Shown in pieces: positions 1 to 8,330 of a stretch of DNA of 31,688 nt (within the stretch, counting starts at the first letter, position 1; each line of letters opens with the position of its first letter). Location of the stretch: the NCBI GenBank assembly GCA_947253765.1, contig CAMYAK010000014.1, positions 1 to 31,688 on the forward strand, read 5' to 3'. This DNA is from an uncultured Tissierellia bacterium. GTDB lineage: Bacteria; Bacillota; Clostridia; Tissierellales; Peptoniphilaceae. Position numbers and translations under genes: made by a program. A model generated the notes under the pieces. That model searched no databases. It was not told the DNA's origin and was given only the letters and a program-made list of their open reading frames with translations.

Positions 1-2
1 TG

Positions 3-461
3 ATGGCCGGATTATTCCTGCTACTTTTTGTAGGGGTGGCACTGATTCAGGATAAGAAGTATTTTACGACAGCTCCCAGGGAAATTTATGAAGCGGTCAA
101 GCCCAAGCATGAGAGATTTCGTGGTCAACACGTCATGGGCTGGCTATTAGCCATATTAGCAATAGTCTGTATGGTAGGTGCCATGATACTGGGCATTCTA
201 GATGGGATTAAGAACAATTTTAGCTTTCTGCAATTTTTCAGCCGTTTTGCAATAATGCTATTTCTGCTCAAGCTTTTTGACATTGTTTTTTTCGATTGGT
301 TTTTACTATGCCGGTCAAACTTTTTCCCTCATTATTATCCGGAAGTAAAAAACCTGCTTGGGCCACATCTGTTTGGCTATAACAGAAAAGATCACATCAT
401 GCAAAGTATTGCTATATTCATTGGGTCTCTGGTCTTGGCAGGACTGTGCACATTATTCTAA
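3..461 (+). CDS. Small multi-spanning membrane protein of unknown function
   Basis: A 152-residue protein that I do not recognise. It shows about four hydrophobic stretches: residues 1-15, 46-68, 78-100 and 134-152. Between them lies a polar, aromatic-rich segment around residues 102-130 with a HYYPE motif and GYNRKDH. This pattern fits an integral membrane protein with short loops. The window starts two bases before the ATG, and the bases TGATG would let an upstream gene's stop codon overlap this start. The true N-terminus could therefore lie outside the window. The next reading frame begins only 31 bases downstream, so the two may be co-transcribed. No enzymatic motif is visible and I assign no function. 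Confidence 0.6.
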   Translation: MAGLFLLLFVGVALIQDKKYFTTAPREIYEAVKPKHERFRGQHVMGWLLAILAIVCMVGAMILGILDGIKNNFSFLQFFSRFAIMLFLLKLFDIVFFDWFLLCRSNFFPHYYPEVKNLLGPHLFGYNRKDHIMQSIAIFIGSLVLAGLCTLF

Positions 462-492
462 ATAGGAAGACGAAATAAAGAAAAGGGTTTCG

Positions 493-759
493 ATGACGAA
501 GGTCGATTACAAAAACTGGGTTACCAAAAGTCTCCTCTACCTGTTAGGAGGCATGGCCATCTTCCTTTGCCTCGCGTTGCTTCTTGTCTTTCTGAGCCTT
601 GAAGACAGCCTAATAAAGACGGTTCTTAGTATCTTCCTCCTTGTGGCCGCTGTAGGAATGGGCCTATTTTGGGCCTTTATGTTCCGCCTCCACCGGGCCC
701 TTGCTTATGACGGAAACCGAAAACTGACCAGGGATATTATTGAAGGCTCAGTCGCTTAA
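493..759 (+). pseudogene. Truncated membrane domain of an MBL-linked methyltransferase
   Basis: An 88-residue frame with two transmembrane segments (about residues 14-35 and 41-63), preceded by AAAAGGG. It matches the middle of the fusion protein at 2023-3612. Both begin DYKNWV, then two helices, then an arginine-rich turn, and both carry a (F/Y)D-x-KRKL-like segment ending in IIEG(S/V)(V)A. In the intact protein that point leads into the S-adenosylmethionine-binding domain (VGLDVGCGSG). Here a TAA stop follows immediately and no methyltransferase sequence is seen downstream. I read it as the surviving 5' end of a paralogous gene. The alternative is a deliberately short membrane protein kept in its own right, because the frame is clean and has a ribosome binding site. 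Confidence 0.65.
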
Positions 760-766
760 GCTAATG

Positions 767-884
767 CTTTTTCCGGGCGGGAAGGATAGGCACTTGCTTT
801 TTCCCGGTCAAGGGACGCTCCCTATGCTCACTCTTCGCCCTTGACAAGTCGAAAGCAAGTGCCTGTTAAAAACCGCCGGAAAAG
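767..884 (+). repeat. Nested imperfect palindrome (long hairpin)
   Basis: Three concentric inverted arms are visible. The outer arm CTTTTTCCGGGCGG (767-780) pairs imperfectly with CCGCCGGAAAAG (873-884). The middle arm AGGCACTTGCTTT (788-800) pairs perfectly with AAAGCAAGTGCCT (852-864). The inner arm GTCAAGGG (807-814) pairs with CCCTTGAC (838-845). The whole could fold into one hairpin of about 118 bases just after a truncated gene. No poly-T run follows it, so it is not a simple terminator. It resembles a miniature palindromic element or the relic of one. A short minus-strand reading frame across it has no ribosome binding site or recognisable product. Confidence 0.7.
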
Positions 885-1140
885 GACAATTGTGTCAGGC
901 GCATCTTTATGGGAATGTGTAACATATGTCTTGACAGTTAAGAAATAATACGAATGGTCATGTCGGGTCTTGTTGACATCAGATAATTGTAAAGCTATAC
1001 TAACATTTATTATCATAGGCTAACCAATATATTTAAATATTGTGTAACGGAGTTGAAATATAAAAAAGACCTGTTTTTTATTCCTGCTCTTGTGCTTAAG
1101 CCTTTTATTTTCAGGATTCTGAAGATTATGCACTTAAGTC

Positions 1141-1317
1141 TTTAATGGTACAGGTTTATTCAGCGTTGATATTACAGTTGCTCATAGGCTGTCCACAATC
1201 CTGGAAGCCGACAGGGTTATCGAGCTTTCCAAGGGCAAGATAGTTTTTGACGGGTCCGGGGTAGATTGGAGCTCGATCAGGGAAGGAGTATGTGGTAAGG
1301 ATTTATGTCAAAATTAG
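1141..1317 (+). pseudogene. C-terminal remnant of an ABC exporter ATPase
   Basis: Frame 1 from about 1168 reads DITVAHRLSTILEADRVIEL and continues SKGKIVFDGSG to a stop at 1315-1317. This is the H-loop (VAHRLSTI) and the following strand of an exporter-type ABC ATPase, the part that lies after Walker B and the D-loop. No Walker A, signature or Walker B sequence lies upstream in any frame, and stops interrupt this frame at 1120-1137. The gene is therefore a deletion remnant keeping about 50 codons. It overlaps the start of the next frame (ATG 1305) by 13 bases. The rest of 885-1140 shows no gene; a short hydrophobic frame near 1053-1149 could be the lost exporter's N-terminus, but that is a guess. 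Confidence 0.75.
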
Positions 1318-1997
1318 CATCTAAAATCCAAGAAAAGGTCATGTCTTTTCTGTTTCGTGGTAAAGAAATATTTAAGCCTTTAAATACAGGATATATTGAT
1401 GAGAGAGTAAGCTGTATTAGAGAATATGTCGCCAATATTTATTTTTATAAAAAAGACGATCATACGATTATGATAGATGCAGGCTATAATTATGACAGAT
1501 TAGCGGAAAAAATGAAGTGGCTTGACATCAATCCGAAAGATATCCGGGAAATTTTAATTACACACCAAGATACAGACCATGTCGGAGCCATTGATAAAGG
1601 CAGTGATGGATTGTTCAGCCAATCCACTATATATATTGGAAGAATCGAAAATGAATACTTAGAAGGTCGTGAAAAGCGTAAAGTGTTTGGTGGATTAGTT
1701 AAACTGCCACAAGTTCACATAGAAAATAAAAAAATATTAATTGATGATGGGCAGGTTTTTTATATTGGCAATATTAAGATAGAAGCATTTCTTGTACCGG
1801 GGCATACTTGGGGGCATCTTGTCTATCTGATTGATGATACATATTTATTTACAGGCGACACGATTTGGTTTGGGGCAGACGGGGGCTACGCATTTTTGAA
1901 CATTCTTGCAGAAGATAAAAAATTACAGAAGAGAATGCAAGGAATGTTTTACTGGAAAAGTGTTAAGCAGATATGCTTATGGAAAACAAACCACTAA
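1305..1997 (+). pseudogene. C-terminally truncated MBL-fold hydrolase
   Basis: A 230-residue frame collinear with the N-terminal domain of the protein encoded at 2023. Shared features are CIREY near residue 38, the metal motif THQDTDH (H87, D91, H92; the usual second histidine is Asp), VPGHTWGH (H167), TGD (D185) and GGYAF. From about residue 212 similarity stops and an unrelated tail (FYWKSVKQICLWKTNH) ends the frame. The last MBL motif, CTGHxG, which carries a metal ligand, is absent, as are the membrane and methyltransferase domains. With the ATG at 1305 the first motif histidine falls at residue 87, as in the intact paralogue, which supports this start. It is probably non-functional, though a folded fragment cannot be excluded. 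Confidence 0.7.
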
Positions 1998-2022
1998 TCT
2001 AAAAATTTTCAGGAGAGATGCT

Positions 2023-3612
2023 ATGAAACTTTTATATTTTTTTGATGACAAAATAAAACCTATTAAAATGCGTGGAAAATTTTACTGCAAGCCGGAAGAT
2101 ACCGGTATTTTGTGCGATGGAATAAGTGCTATTAGAGAGTATGACGTCAATTTGTGGTTATATACGAAAAATGGTAGAACTATTGCTTTTGATAGTGGAC
2201 ACATAAATTACGATAATATAGATAAGGAGTTTAAGAGAATAAAAATAAATCCGGATGAAATTGAACATTTATTTTTAACTCATTTAGATGTTGATCACGC
2301 CGGCGGAATTGATATAACAGGCAAAAATATTTTTCCAAATGCTCATGTCTACATGGGTGCTGATGAAGAGAAATATATGACAAGAGAAATTCGCAGAAAG
2401 GCAATATTTAATAACTGTGTGAAAATAGCTGATGGATGGACTCCTGTTAAAGATATTTCAATTTTTGAGATTGACGGAATAAAGGTGGAAGCCATTCCTG
2501 TTCCCGGTCATACGGTAGGCCATACTGTTTATATAGTCGATGACAAGATTTTAATTTCCGGAGATTGCCTTGCCATAAATGAAAATGGCGGTTATGCATT
2601 TTTTGATTTTTTCACTCAAGATCAAAAGAAGAATAAAGAATCTTTAGTTAAACTAAGAGATAGATTAAAAGATTATAACTTAGAATATGTTTGTACCGGA
2701 CATAGCGGAATACATCCTTATTCGGAAAAGATTTTTAAACACATCGATAAGAGTGCAACCTTCGGTAAGAGAAATCCCTTTCACAAGGATGGGGAATACA
2801 ATCCTTTTGATAAGAAAACAAAGCCTGACTACAAAAACTGGGTTCCTGCAAGTTTACTTAGGAATTTTATCGGAGGAACCTTAATTACTTTTATTCTCTT
2901 TATAATTTTCGCAGGGACAGACCTTGTTCTCAGTGGAAGTCCTAGGATTATCTGTGGAATTATTTTAGGAATTTTAGTATTAATACTTCTATTCTCTTCA
3001 CTTAGGCTTTCCGTTATGTATCGAACCTTTGACTATAAGGGCAAGAGAAAACTCGCCAAAACTATTATAGAAGGGGTGGCTCAATATGTTGAGATACCGG
3101 ACGGTGGAGTTGGACTTGATGTAGGATGTGGCAGCGGTGCACTTACCATAGCTTGTGCAAAAAGAAATTCAAAAGCGACCATGCTGGGCTGCGATATTTG
3201 GAGCGGTTCATACAAAGGGGAGTTTTCTAAAAAAATATGCCAAGACAATGCAAAGGCTGAAGGTGTTTCCAATGCGAGATTTAAAGTTGGAAATGCGGCG
3301 AAACTTCCATTTGAAGATGAAAGCTTCGATGTGGTGACAAGCAACTACGTTTATCACAATATAATGGGACATAATAAGCAGAAACTTCTATTGGAAACTT
3401 TTCGCGTACTTAAAAAAGGCGGTGTTTTTGTCATACATGATTTGATTAAGAAATCAAATTACGGAGATATAGAAAAATTTATCGAAGAACTTAAAAAAGA
3501 GGGATACGAAGATATAAAACTAATAGAAACGACTAATGGAATGTTTGTTGGGCATAGAGAAGCTAAGTTTTTAAGCCTTGCAGGTTCAAAGTTGTTTATT
3601 GGTAGAAAATAG
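2023..3612 (+). CDS. MBL-fold hydrolase / membrane / SAM methyltransferase fusion
   Basis: A 529-residue three-part protein. Residues 1 to about 245 form a metallo-beta-lactamase fold: THLDVDH (H87, D89, D91, H92), VPGHTVGH (H163), SGD (D181) and CTGHSG (H227). D89 replaces the second histidine of the classical HxHxDH motif, a known variant. Residues about 275-330 hold two membrane helices. Residues about 345-500 form a class I methyltransferase with motif I VGLDVGCGSG (from 364), an acidic CDIWSG strand end, LPFEDESFDVV, and an RVLKKGG motif typical of small-molecule methyltransferases. The ATG at 2023 is chosen because AGGAGAG sits 5 bases upstream; an earlier in-frame ATG at 1906 has no such site and runs through the truncated paralogue. 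The substrate is unknown. The tandem arrangement suggests hydrolysis and methylation of related compounds at the membrane, which is inference. Confidence 0.85.
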   Translation: MKLLYFFDDKIKPIKMRGKFYCKPEDTGILCDGISAIREYDVNLWLYTKNGRTIAFDSGHINYDNIDKEFKRIKINPDEIEHLFLTHLDVDHAGGIDITGKNIFPNAHVYMGADEEKYMTREIRRKAIFNNCVKIADGWTPVKDISIFEIDGIKVEAIPVPGHTVGHTVYIVDDKILISGDCLAINENGGYAFFDFFTQDQKKNKESLVKLRDRLKDYNLEYVCTGHSGIHPYSEKIFKHIDKSATFGKRNPFHKDGEYNPFDKKTKPDYKNWVPASLLRNFIGGTLITFILFIIFAGTDLVLSGSPRIICGIILGILVLILLFSSLRLSVMYRTFDYKGKRKLAKTIIEGVAQYVEIPDGGVGLDVGCGSGALTIACAKRNSKATMLGCDIWSGSYKGEFSKKICQDNAKAEGVSNARFKVGNAAKLPFEDESFDVVTSNYVYHNIMGHNKQKLLLETFRVLKKGGVFVIHDLIKKSNYGDIEKFIEELKKEGYEDIKLIETTNGMFVGHREAKFLSLAGSKLFIGRK

Positions 3613-3717
3613 ATAGGATATTTCAATCAAACTGCAAACGAGCAAAAATCTTGTTAGCTGCTTTATATTGAAGATACGAGACTGTATAAGAAATATTTTT
3701 ATATAATGAGGAATTAA

Positions 3718-4464
3718 ATGAACTTTATCACCTATGGAAATAGAAACAACAAGTCAGTATTATTTATTCACGGGCTTGCATCTACTGCTGATCTATGTTT
3801 CAAACCCCTTCTGCCTTATTTGCAAGATTATTTTGTAATTTTCTGCGAATTGGACGGGCATTATGGAAGTGATCCCGAAGATTTAACCTCCTTGGAAAAA
3901 ACAATAGATTCAATAGAAAGTTACATATTAAATGAAATGGGCGGGAGTGTCTTTGGAATATGCGGTTTTTCCATGGGAGCAACCATTGCGGTTGAACTCA
4001 TTGGAAGAGGAAACATTTCCGCTTCGAGAGTTCTTTTAGATGGTGCGATTACTGCCGACTTGGGCTTGATGGCAAGGCCATTTACCTATGCTTTTACCAT
4101 TGGGACAAGTAGAATCAAAAATAAGAAGCCGATACCTAAATTTTTATTAGACAAGATTATGGGCAAGGATAATCGAAGCGTAATAGAAATGATGTATCCG
4201 CAAATTTCAAAAAAGACTATTAAAAATGCCTGTAAGTATATCTATCATTACAAAGTTCCGAAAAATTTAAACAGGTTTTCAAATCCAATAATGTTTTGGC
4301 GAGGAAGTAACGAGCCTATCCCTGAAAAAAGTGAAAAAATATTAAGAGAGCATCTTCCGCAAATGGATATAGAGGTGTTTGAAGGAATGGGCCACGGACA
4401 ATTTCTCCACGAACATCCCAAAGAATACGCTGAGAAACTAAAATTCTTTTTGGAAAGCAAATAA
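3718..4464 (+). CDS. Alpha/beta-fold hydrolase
   Basis: A 248-residue cytoplasmic alpha/beta hydrolase. The sequence shows the oxyanion-hole segment FIHGLAST near residues 16-23, the nucleophile elbow GFSMGA with Ser85, and the catalytic histidine in GMGHGQF (His226). The acid is less clear. At the usual position after the sixth strand (FWRGSNEPIP) there is Asn198-Glu199 instead of the common Asp, so Glu199 may serve or the acid lies elsewhere. It follows the MBL-methyltransferase gene on the same strand after 105 bases, with a weak GAGGA site before the ATG. The two could act on the same compound. The family covers esterases, lipases, thioesterases and peptidases, and the substrate cannot be told from sequence. 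Confidence 0.85.
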   Translation: MNFITYGNRNNKSVLFIHGLASTADLCFKPLLPYLQDYFVIFCELDGHYGSDPEDLTSLEKTIDSIESYILNEMGGSVFGICGFSMGATIAVELIGRGNISASRVLLDGAITADLGLMARPFTYAFTIGTSRIKNKKPIPKFLLDKIMGKDNRSVIEMMYPQISKKTIKNACKYIYHYKVPKNLNRFSNPIMFWRGSNEPIPEKSEKILREHLPQMDIEVFEGMGHGQFLHEHPKEYAEKLKFFLESK

Positions 4465-4550
4465 GGAGAGAAATTTGGAAATTAGGAAAATATAAAGGGG
4501 TTTAAATATTGAGGAAACCTTTTCTTCTTTAGTTAGTTTTATTGCTATTC

Positions 4551-4575
4551 TTCCGGTCAAGAGACGCTCCCTATG
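4551..4575 (+). repeat. Second copy of an intergenic 25-base motif
   Basis: The segment from 4551 nearly repeats bases 801-826 inside the palindrome near the window start. Both read TTC(C)CGGTCAAG(A/G)GACG followed by CTCCCTATG, then C and a nearby CACT. Here the palindrome arms are missing, so only the core of the element remains. It lies in the 198-base gap between the hydrolase and the surface protein. No function is known to me. Confidence 0.6.
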
Positions 4576-4582
4576 CCACTTT

Positions 4583-4611
4583 TTAATAAAATCAAGCCTT
4601 TATGCTATACT
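4583..4611 (+). promoter_or_regulatory. Possible promoter of the surface-protein gene
   Basis: TTAATA (4583-4588) and TATACT (4606-4611) are separated by 17 bases, about 50 bases upstream of the ATG at 4663. The -35 box is poor, so this is a weak prediction. A full AAGGAGG ribosome binding site lies just before the start. Confidence 0.35.
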
Positions 4612-4662
4612 ATAAACATACAATAAGTCTATACTATGATCATTTTATATTAAGGAGGTTTA

Positions 4663-7600
4663 ATGTTGAATTACAAAGAAAGATCCGATAGCAAAAGCAG
4701 GGAAAATGCCATCGAAAACAAAAACAAGCCTAATGGCTGGCTGAAGAAGGTTTCGGTCATCCTGCTATCCTGCACATTGGCTTTATTGTTGCTGATGCCA
4801 ATGCTCCATGCCGTCGGCCTGGAGTTCGGGCCGGAGATTATTGACGAGGCGGTTGCGCGGAGTGGTATAGAAGCGCCGACAATTACAAAAGCATTTATTG
4901 GAACAAATACCATCTCTGGAGGAGATTTACACAGAGGTAAAATTAATGGCAAGAATGCAAGAGGAACAGTTCATGTAACATTAAAGGATAGTAGTGGGAA
5001 TGAAAAAGCCACTGTATCCGTTACACCGAAAAGTGGAACAACCTGGACAGTAAACTTACCTGAAGGAGTTACAATTGCAGAAGGAGATACGGTTACTGCT
5101 TATCAAGAATTTGATGGACAAAACTCTCCGGTAACAACTGCAAATGCGATGGATTCACTTGCTAAACAAAATAAAGACAAGCTAAAAATGCCGCAAGGCG
5201 AAATTTGGATAGAACAAACTTCATCCAATCAAGTTAATAAAGACGAACAAGCAGAAGCTGTTCAAAAGTTGAAAGATGCAAATACTGAAATAGCCGGTGA
5301 TATTAAATCGGTTAAGTTTTCTATTGACGGTACTGACCATGCTTATTATGAAGTAACCTACACTGATAATTCAACATCAGGCAAAATTGAAGCGCCGGAT
5401 TTGAAAATCAAAACGGTAACGGAAACATCTGCTGCTCCAACAATAGAAAAAGTTCAAGTAACAGACGGACAAATTGTCGTTACACTTGAAAACGAGGTTG
5501 CCGCAGGTACGAAATTTTATTTTGTCAATAATTTTACGGATAACGAGGACAAGAGTTTCTGTGAAGGTGGAAAATGTTTAGTGGATAAATCGACATCGCG
5601 AGAGATGTCTCAAGCAGTATCCATTGACGGCAAAAAAGTTACTTTCCCAATCGATAAGGTTAATGATTTAAAACTCGGAAAAGAGTTCGGTATCGTTGTC
5701 AAAGAGCCACATAAATTCCGTTCTTGCGCGAAGAAAGAGCCGGTAGTAACAACCCCCAAAAAAGTCGACGTAAGAGATCCTCACAAATTAACGGATGCGG
5801 ATAAACAAGCCATCGGTAAAGCTATTCGAGATGCCAATACGGTAAATGGCGTATCTAAACTCCCCAATGGAACTGGAGATTGGGATGGGATACCTACTTT
5901 TATTGAATTTGATAAAGATGGCAACGTAAGGATTTTTAGCCCGAACAATGTCGAGACTGAATGGGACTGGAGCAGCGGTAGTCCAAAACCGATCTATAAA
6001 AAAAACGACGACGGTTCCTACAAGCTGATAGAGGGCGGGGAATCCGAAGTCATCAAAATCGATGCAAAAGACCTTGTCAAGAACGTAAAACCCGAACCCC
6101 CAAAGATTGCAGTCGATACCAACACCGGCAAAGTCACCATTACTCCACCAGCTTATGAAAATCCCGGTGATGATACCGACTTGGCGTCCTACACGATTAC
6201 CTATAAGGACGCTTCGGATGCTGATAAAACTGTCACCTTAACGAGGACCGTGGACGCTACTACAGGTAAGACCACGTGGACATCAGATGGTGCAACGGTT
6301 GATGCGAATACTGGGAAGGTAACCCTGCAGATTAAAGATTTAGCAGTTGGAGCCACCATTACGGCAAAAGCAAAAGATAATGGCGGATTAATTCCTGAAG
6401 AAACCCAGCTTGAATCAGAATCGGCCAGCGAGACTCTCGAAACGGTCACTGTGAGCTACGACCGCAACGGCGGCACCGGCAATATGGCTAGCAAGAAGCT
6501 GAACAAGGGTCAGAAATATACCCTGCTCGAAAGCACCTTCACTGCACCAGACAACCAAGAATTTAAGGCTTGGGAAGTAAACGGCAAAGAAGTAGCAGCC
6601 GGAACAGAAATAACATTAGACAAAGATACAGAAATAAAAGCCATCTGGAAAGATATTATGGTCAATGTAAGCTTCAGTGCCAATGGTGGCTCCGGTGAAA
6701 TGAAAGGTGCAACCCAAAAGAAAGGTTCAAAATATACCCTACCTGAAAACAGCTTCAAAGCCCCGGATGAAAACCAAGAATTCAAAGCATGGGAAGTAAA
6801 CGGCAATGAAATATCAGCCGGAACAGAAATAACATTAGACAAAGATACAGAAATAAAAGCTATCTGGAAACCAATCGAACTTAAGGTGAAATTCCAAACA
6901 GAATCCGGTGCTACTGGCTCAATGGAAGATAATACTGTCAACAAAGGCAGCAAATATGAACTTCCAAAACCTAAATTCACACCGGATGAAGGCAAAGAAT
7001 TTGCTGGATGGAAAGTCGGAGATAGCACTGAATTAAAGCAAGTCGGAGAAAAAATAGATATCTCCGGAGACGTAACCCTAACAGCAACCTGGAAAGACAT
7101 TATGGTTAATGTTAGCTACAATGCCAACGGTGGTAGTGGAAAAATGGAAGGAAAAGAACTAAAGAAAGGTACAACATTAACACTACCTGCTAACGGATTC
7201 ACAGCACCGGAAAACAAAGAATTTAAAGCATGGGAAGTTGATGGTAAAGAAGTAGCGCCAGGCACCGAGATTACTGTCACCAAAGACACCGTAGTAAAAG
7301 CCATCTGGAAGGAAAAACAGATCAATGTGCCGTCAACTCCGGAGAAGCCAAATCCGGACCAGCCGTCCGTCATTGACAGGCAAGATGGGAAAGATCGAAT
7401 CGAGACCTCTATCCTGATTTCGAAGCAGCAATATAAAAAGGCAAGAACGGTTATCATCGTACGTAATGACCTTTATCCGGATGCTTTGACGGCCGGGCTA
7501 TTAGCCAAGGTAAAGCCGGCACCAATTCTTCTGACACCGAGCAAGATGCTGGATCCACGTGTTGAAGCTGAGATCCGCCGTCTGGGTGCCACAGAGATCA

Positions 7601-8256
7601 TCATTGTGGGCGGTAAGTCCGCCATTTCCTTGGACGTAGAAAAGGCATTGGCACCCTATGATTCCGACACTGTCGAGCGTTTGGATGGGATTGACCGCTA
7701 TGAAACAGCGACTTTGGTCGCGCGTAAGGTGGCAGGACTGGTTGACATTCGTCAGACGGCCATCATCACGACAGGCGAGAATTGGCCGGATGCCCTTAGC
7801 GCTTCTGCCTTTGCCTGCAAGAACAATCATCCGATACTTCTGGTTCGTAAGAACAAGATTGACCAAGTGGTCAACCGTACGATGAAGGATTTGAAGATTG
7901 GACAGGTCTACCTGGTCGGCGGACCCATGGCGGTTTCTGAAACCGTTGCAAAGAAATTACCCAAGGTAATTACGCGTATTGCCGGGCTGAACCGCTATGG
8001 AACGGCCAAGGCGGTTGCGGAATATGGCTTTAAGGATGCGAAGGGCCTATATCTCGCCTCAGGCCAGGTCTACGCCGATGCTCTTATAATCGGACCGGTG
8101 GCCGGGCAGCGGAATGTACCTATTTTGCTCACTCAGCACAAGCATCTGAACGCAGAAACCAAAGCCTACATTGAGGCTCATAAACCCGGCTGGACCACCC
8201 TGGTTGGAGGAACCCTCAGAATTGGACCGGAAGTGGAAAAAGAATTGAAGAAGTAA
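4663..8256 (+). CDS. Secreted cell-wall protein with B repeats and CWB2 anchor
   Basis: A 1197-residue surface protein. Residues 1-27 are polar and basic, followed by a hydrophobic signal or anchor segment at about 28-52. Residues about 60-590 are an Ala/Thr/Lys/Asp-rich beta-type ectodomain with a fibronectin-like stretch near 480-590 and three cysteines (two in FCEGGKC, one in RSCAKK). Four InlB-type B repeats follow (about 595-663, 666-736, 738-810, 813-884), each with an NGGxGxM or related turn, a (F/K)AWEV or GWKV core and an (A/T)xWK end. Residues 904-1197 are three CWB2 repeats (DGKDRIETS, DGIDRYETA, AGLNRYGTA), known to hold proteins non-covalently on Gram-positive walls. The ATG has AAGGAGG 5 bases upstream. 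It is probably an adhesin or host-contact protein; the ligand is unknown. Confidence 0.92.
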   Translation: MLNYKERSDSKSRENAIENKNKPNGWLKKVSVILLSCTLALLLLMPMLHAVGLEFGPEIIDEAVARSGIEAPTITKAFIGTNTISGGDLHRGKINGKNARGTVHVTLKDSSGNEKATVSVTPKSGTTWTVNLPEGVTIAEGDTVTAYQEFDGQNSPVTTANAMDSLAKQNKDKLKMPQGEIWIEQTSSNQVNKDEQAEAVQKLKDANTEIAGDIKSVKFSIDGTDHAYYEVTYTDNSTSGKIEAPDLKIKTVTETSAAPTIEKVQVTDGQIVVTLENEVAAGTKFYFVNNFTDNEDKSFCEGGKCLVDKSTSREMSQAVSIDGKKVTFPIDKVNDLKLGKEFGIVVKEPHKFRSCAKKEPVVTTPKKVDVRDPHKLTDADKQAIGKAIRDANTVNGVSKLPNGTGDWDGIPTFIEFDKDGNVRIFSPNNVETEWDWSSGSPKPIYKKNDDGSYKLIEGGESEVIKIDAKDLVKNVKPEPPKIAVDTNTGKVTITPPAYENPGDDTDLASYTITYKDASDADKTVTLTRTVDATTGKTTWTSDGATVDANTGKVTLQIKDLAVGATITAKAKDNGGLIPEETQLESESASETLETVTVSYDRNGGTGNMASKKLNKGQKYTLLESTFTAPDNQEFKAWEVNGKEVAAGTEITLDKDTEIKAIWKDIMVNVSFSANGGSGEMKGATQKKGSKYTLPENSFKAPDENQEFKAWEVNGNEISAGTEITLDKDTEIKAIWKPIELKVKFQTESGATGSMEDNTVNKGSKYELPKPKFTPDEGKEFAGWKVGDSTELKQVGEKIDISGDVTLTATWKDIMVNVSYNANGGSGKMEGKELKKGTTLTLPANGFTAPENKEFKAWEVDGKEVAPGTEITVTKDTVVKAIWKEKQINVPSTPEKPNPDQPSVIDRQDGKDRIETSILISKQQYKKARTVIIVRNDLYPDALTAGLLAKVKPAPILLTPSKMLDPRVEAEIRRLGATEIIIVGGKSAISLDVEKALAPYDSDTVERLDGIDRYETATLVARKVAGLVDIRQTAIITTGENWPDALSASAFACKNNHPILLVRKNKIDQVVNRTMKDLKIGQVYLVGGPMAVSETVAKKLPKVITRIAGLNRYGTAKAVAEYGFKDAKGLYLASGQVYADALIIGPVAGQRNVPILLTQHKHLNAETKAYIEAHKPGWTTLVGGTLRIGPEVEKELKK
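6445..7311 (+). repeat. Four tandem ~71-codon repeats within the surface-protein gene
   Basis: The four B-repeat units start near 6445, 6658, 6874 and 7099. Units 1 and 2 share long near-identical DNA, for example the stretch around 6569-6650 and 6788-6868 (GGGAAGTAAACGGCAA, then CCGGAACAGAAATAAC, then the ACATTAGACAAAGATACAG region). Unit 4 resembles them in protein and unit 3 is the most divergent. High DNA identity between units 1 and 2 indicates recent duplication or gene conversion and gives a substrate for repeat-number change. Confidence 0.85.
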
Positions 8257-8286
8257 GCAGCGTGATTTCGCAAGAACAAATAGTCT

Positions 8287-8327
8287 TAAAAGGTTGTCTA
8301 ACCCCTTTGGGGTTAGGCAGCCTTTTT
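8287..8327 (+). terminator. Bidirectional intrinsic terminator after the surface protein
   Basis: The arms AAAGGTTGTCTAACCCC and GGGGTTAGGCAGCCTTT form a strong stem with a very small loop, followed by TTTTTAAA. In the other direction AACCTTTTAAG follows, so it can also serve the minus-strand regulator gene ending at 8331. About 70 bases around it (from ATTTCGCA at 8265) recur near 19577-19650. Confidence 0.9.
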
Positions 8328-8330
8328 AAA

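Noticed and set aside
828..1016. A minus-strand 62-residue frame
   Set aside because: It lies across the palindrome, has no ribosome binding site and resembles no protein.
1053..1146. A hydrophobic frame that could be the N-terminus of the lost ABC exporter
   Set aside because: It has only about 30 codons, starts with TTG directly abutting GGAG and has no diagnostic motif, so it is mentioned but not called.
1906..2022. An earlier ATG at 1906 as the start of the MBL-methyltransferase fusion
   Set aside because: The added 39 residues read the truncated paralogue in another frame and have no ribosome binding site, whereas AGGAGAG lies just before the ATG at 2023.
6510..7866. Several long minus-strand frames opposite the surface protein
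   Set aside because: They arise from the repeat composition of the plus-strand gene and lack starts with ribosome binding sites.
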